Below are positions 63,414-64,000 of a stretch of DNA of 64,000 nt, piece by piece. The stretch is from the NCBI RefSeq assembly GCF_002836205.1, contig NZ_PJBE01000013.1:3038001-3102000 (forward strand), read 5' to 3'. Source of the DNA: Shewanella sp. Choline-02u-19. GTDB lineage: Bacteria; Pseudomonadota; Gammaproteobacteria; Enterobacterales; Shewanellaceae. Made by a program: the position numbers and the translations under genes. The notes under the pieces are model-generated. The model searched no databases. It was given only the letters and a program-made list of their open reading frames with translations, and was not told the origin of the DNA. How positions within the stretch are numbered: position 1 is the stretch's first letter; each line of letters starts with the position of its first letter.

Positions 63414-63884
63414 CTAATCTTTTGAACCTGCACTATATAAGAACTGGCCAATCAGCTCTTCTAATACCAATGCCGAATGGGTATCGTCAATACTGTCACC
63501 ATCGGCTAACATCTCAACATCGTCATCCATAAAACCTGGGGCCAGCCCTAAAAACTGCTCGCCTAATAAGCCGGATGTTAAGATCGATAACGTGCTCGTT
63601 TCTGGGAAATACTGATAGCGCTTATCCATCGAGAGCGTAACGATAGGGACCAATCTTTCTGGGTCCAAAGTGATGGCACTAACTCGGCCAACCACCACGC
63701 CACCTACCTTCACTGGAGAACGCACTTTCAAACCGCCAATATTGCTGAATTTGGCGTGGAGGGAATAACTACTGTCACCCGTTTTTACTTCTACATTGGC
63801 AACATTGAAAACTAATATTAAAAACGCTGCCAATCCAGACAATAAAAATAGGCCGACTAACACCTCAATCTTCCGTGTCAACAT
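63414..63884 (-). CDS. mlaD: Phospholipid transport MCE protein MlaD
   Basis: 156 residues. N-terminal membrane anchor (about 8-27) and MCE domain (40-120, FSNIGGLKVRSPVKVGGVVVGRV in two parts). It forms the hexameric ring of the MlaFEDB complex. Follows mlaE. Confidence 0.97.
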   Translation of the reverse strand: MLTRKIEVLVGLFLLSGLAAFLILVFNVANVEVKTGDSSYSLHAKFSNIGGLKVRSPVKVGGVVVGRVSAITLDPERLVPIVTLSMDKRYQYFPETSTLSILTSGLLGEQFLGLAPGFMDDDVEMLADGDSIDDTHSALVLEELIGQFLYSAGSKD

Positions 63885-63945
63885 AACTCATTTACCACTC
63901 TATTCAATAAATCTAAACAATAATTAACATGCTTGCAATCTTACG

Positions 63946-64000
63946 CTAGCTGCCAAACATCATCGCTGTCAGCAAAAAATCTAACGCCAACACCGCCAAG
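63946..64000 (-). CDS. mlaE: MlaE permease, C-terminal end only
   Basis: Only the last 17 residues are in the window: LAVLALDFLLTAMMFGS, then TAG at 63946. This matches the final membrane helix of MlaE and its place just before mlaD. The gene starts beyond the right edge. Confidence 0.8.
   Translation of the reverse strand, partial: LAVLALDFLLTAMMFGS

Overview
The window reads as ordinary chromosome of a marine gammaproteobacterium, almost certainly Shewanella. Reasons: a decaheme OmcA/MtrC-type outer-membrane cytochrome lipoprotein and a second (eight-heme) cytochrome lipoprotein; a MotX gene with a flagellar-type promoter; an arginine succinyltransferase cluster; and gene order otherwise typical of gammaproteobacteria (dnaB-alr, rpsF-priB-rpsR-rplI, rnr-rlmB, yjeT-purA, rplM-rpsI / zapE / zapG-degQ-degS, mlaEDCB-ibaG-murA). 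I see no prophage, no CRISPR array, no tRNA or rRNA gene and no transposase.

Layout. 1-6.8 kb: a Tat-signal protein, yheT-yheU, a MITE-like inverted-repeat element, prkB, a roughly 1-kb array of 64-bp tandem repeats, a Sel1 protein, crp and a PepSY protein. 6.9-9 kb: a PhoP/PhoQ-like two-component pair. 9-14 kb: astC (argD), astA, astD and a DUF1338 gene, with a terminator between astC and astA. 14.4-19.9 kb: HDOD protein, dbpA, a duplicated DsbA-fold protein, a DUF3313 lipoprotein and yheV. 20-25.5 kb: yheS, a TIGR02444 gene, a TIGR04219 barrel, a DUF2333 protein, a PCu(A)C copper chaperone and an enoyl-CoA hydratase. 25.7-27.6 kb: a small PspC-type membrane cluster, including a 35-residue gene that is easily missed, then dusA.

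28-32.5 kb: two paralogous LysR regulators one base apart, divergent from the decaheme cytochrome. 32.7-45 kb: BamA-like barrel, alr, dnaB, S46 peptidase, a 13-copy 9-bp repeat, the rpsF ribosomal operon, a DUF481 protein and an S9 peptidase. 44-50 kb: rlmB, rnr, motX, purA, yjeT. 50.7-56.3 kb: rpsI-rplM, zapE, zapG, degQ, degS. 56.4-60.8 kb: a small membrane protein, an eight-heme lipoprotein with an Ig-like domain, and a two-component system with an ArsR-like output domain. 60.9-64 kb: murA, ibaG and mlaB-C-D with the very end of mlaE.

Most genes are housekeeping. The parts that are accessory or hard to explain are the 64-bp array, the two cytochrome loci with their private regulators, the DUF1338 gene attached to arginine catabolism, and the small membrane cluster. 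I found no convincing wholly new system. The findings are mainly regulatory sites, repeats and gene neighbourhoods. Where the annotated start differs from the longest frame, the ribosome-binding site or signal peptide that decided it is given.
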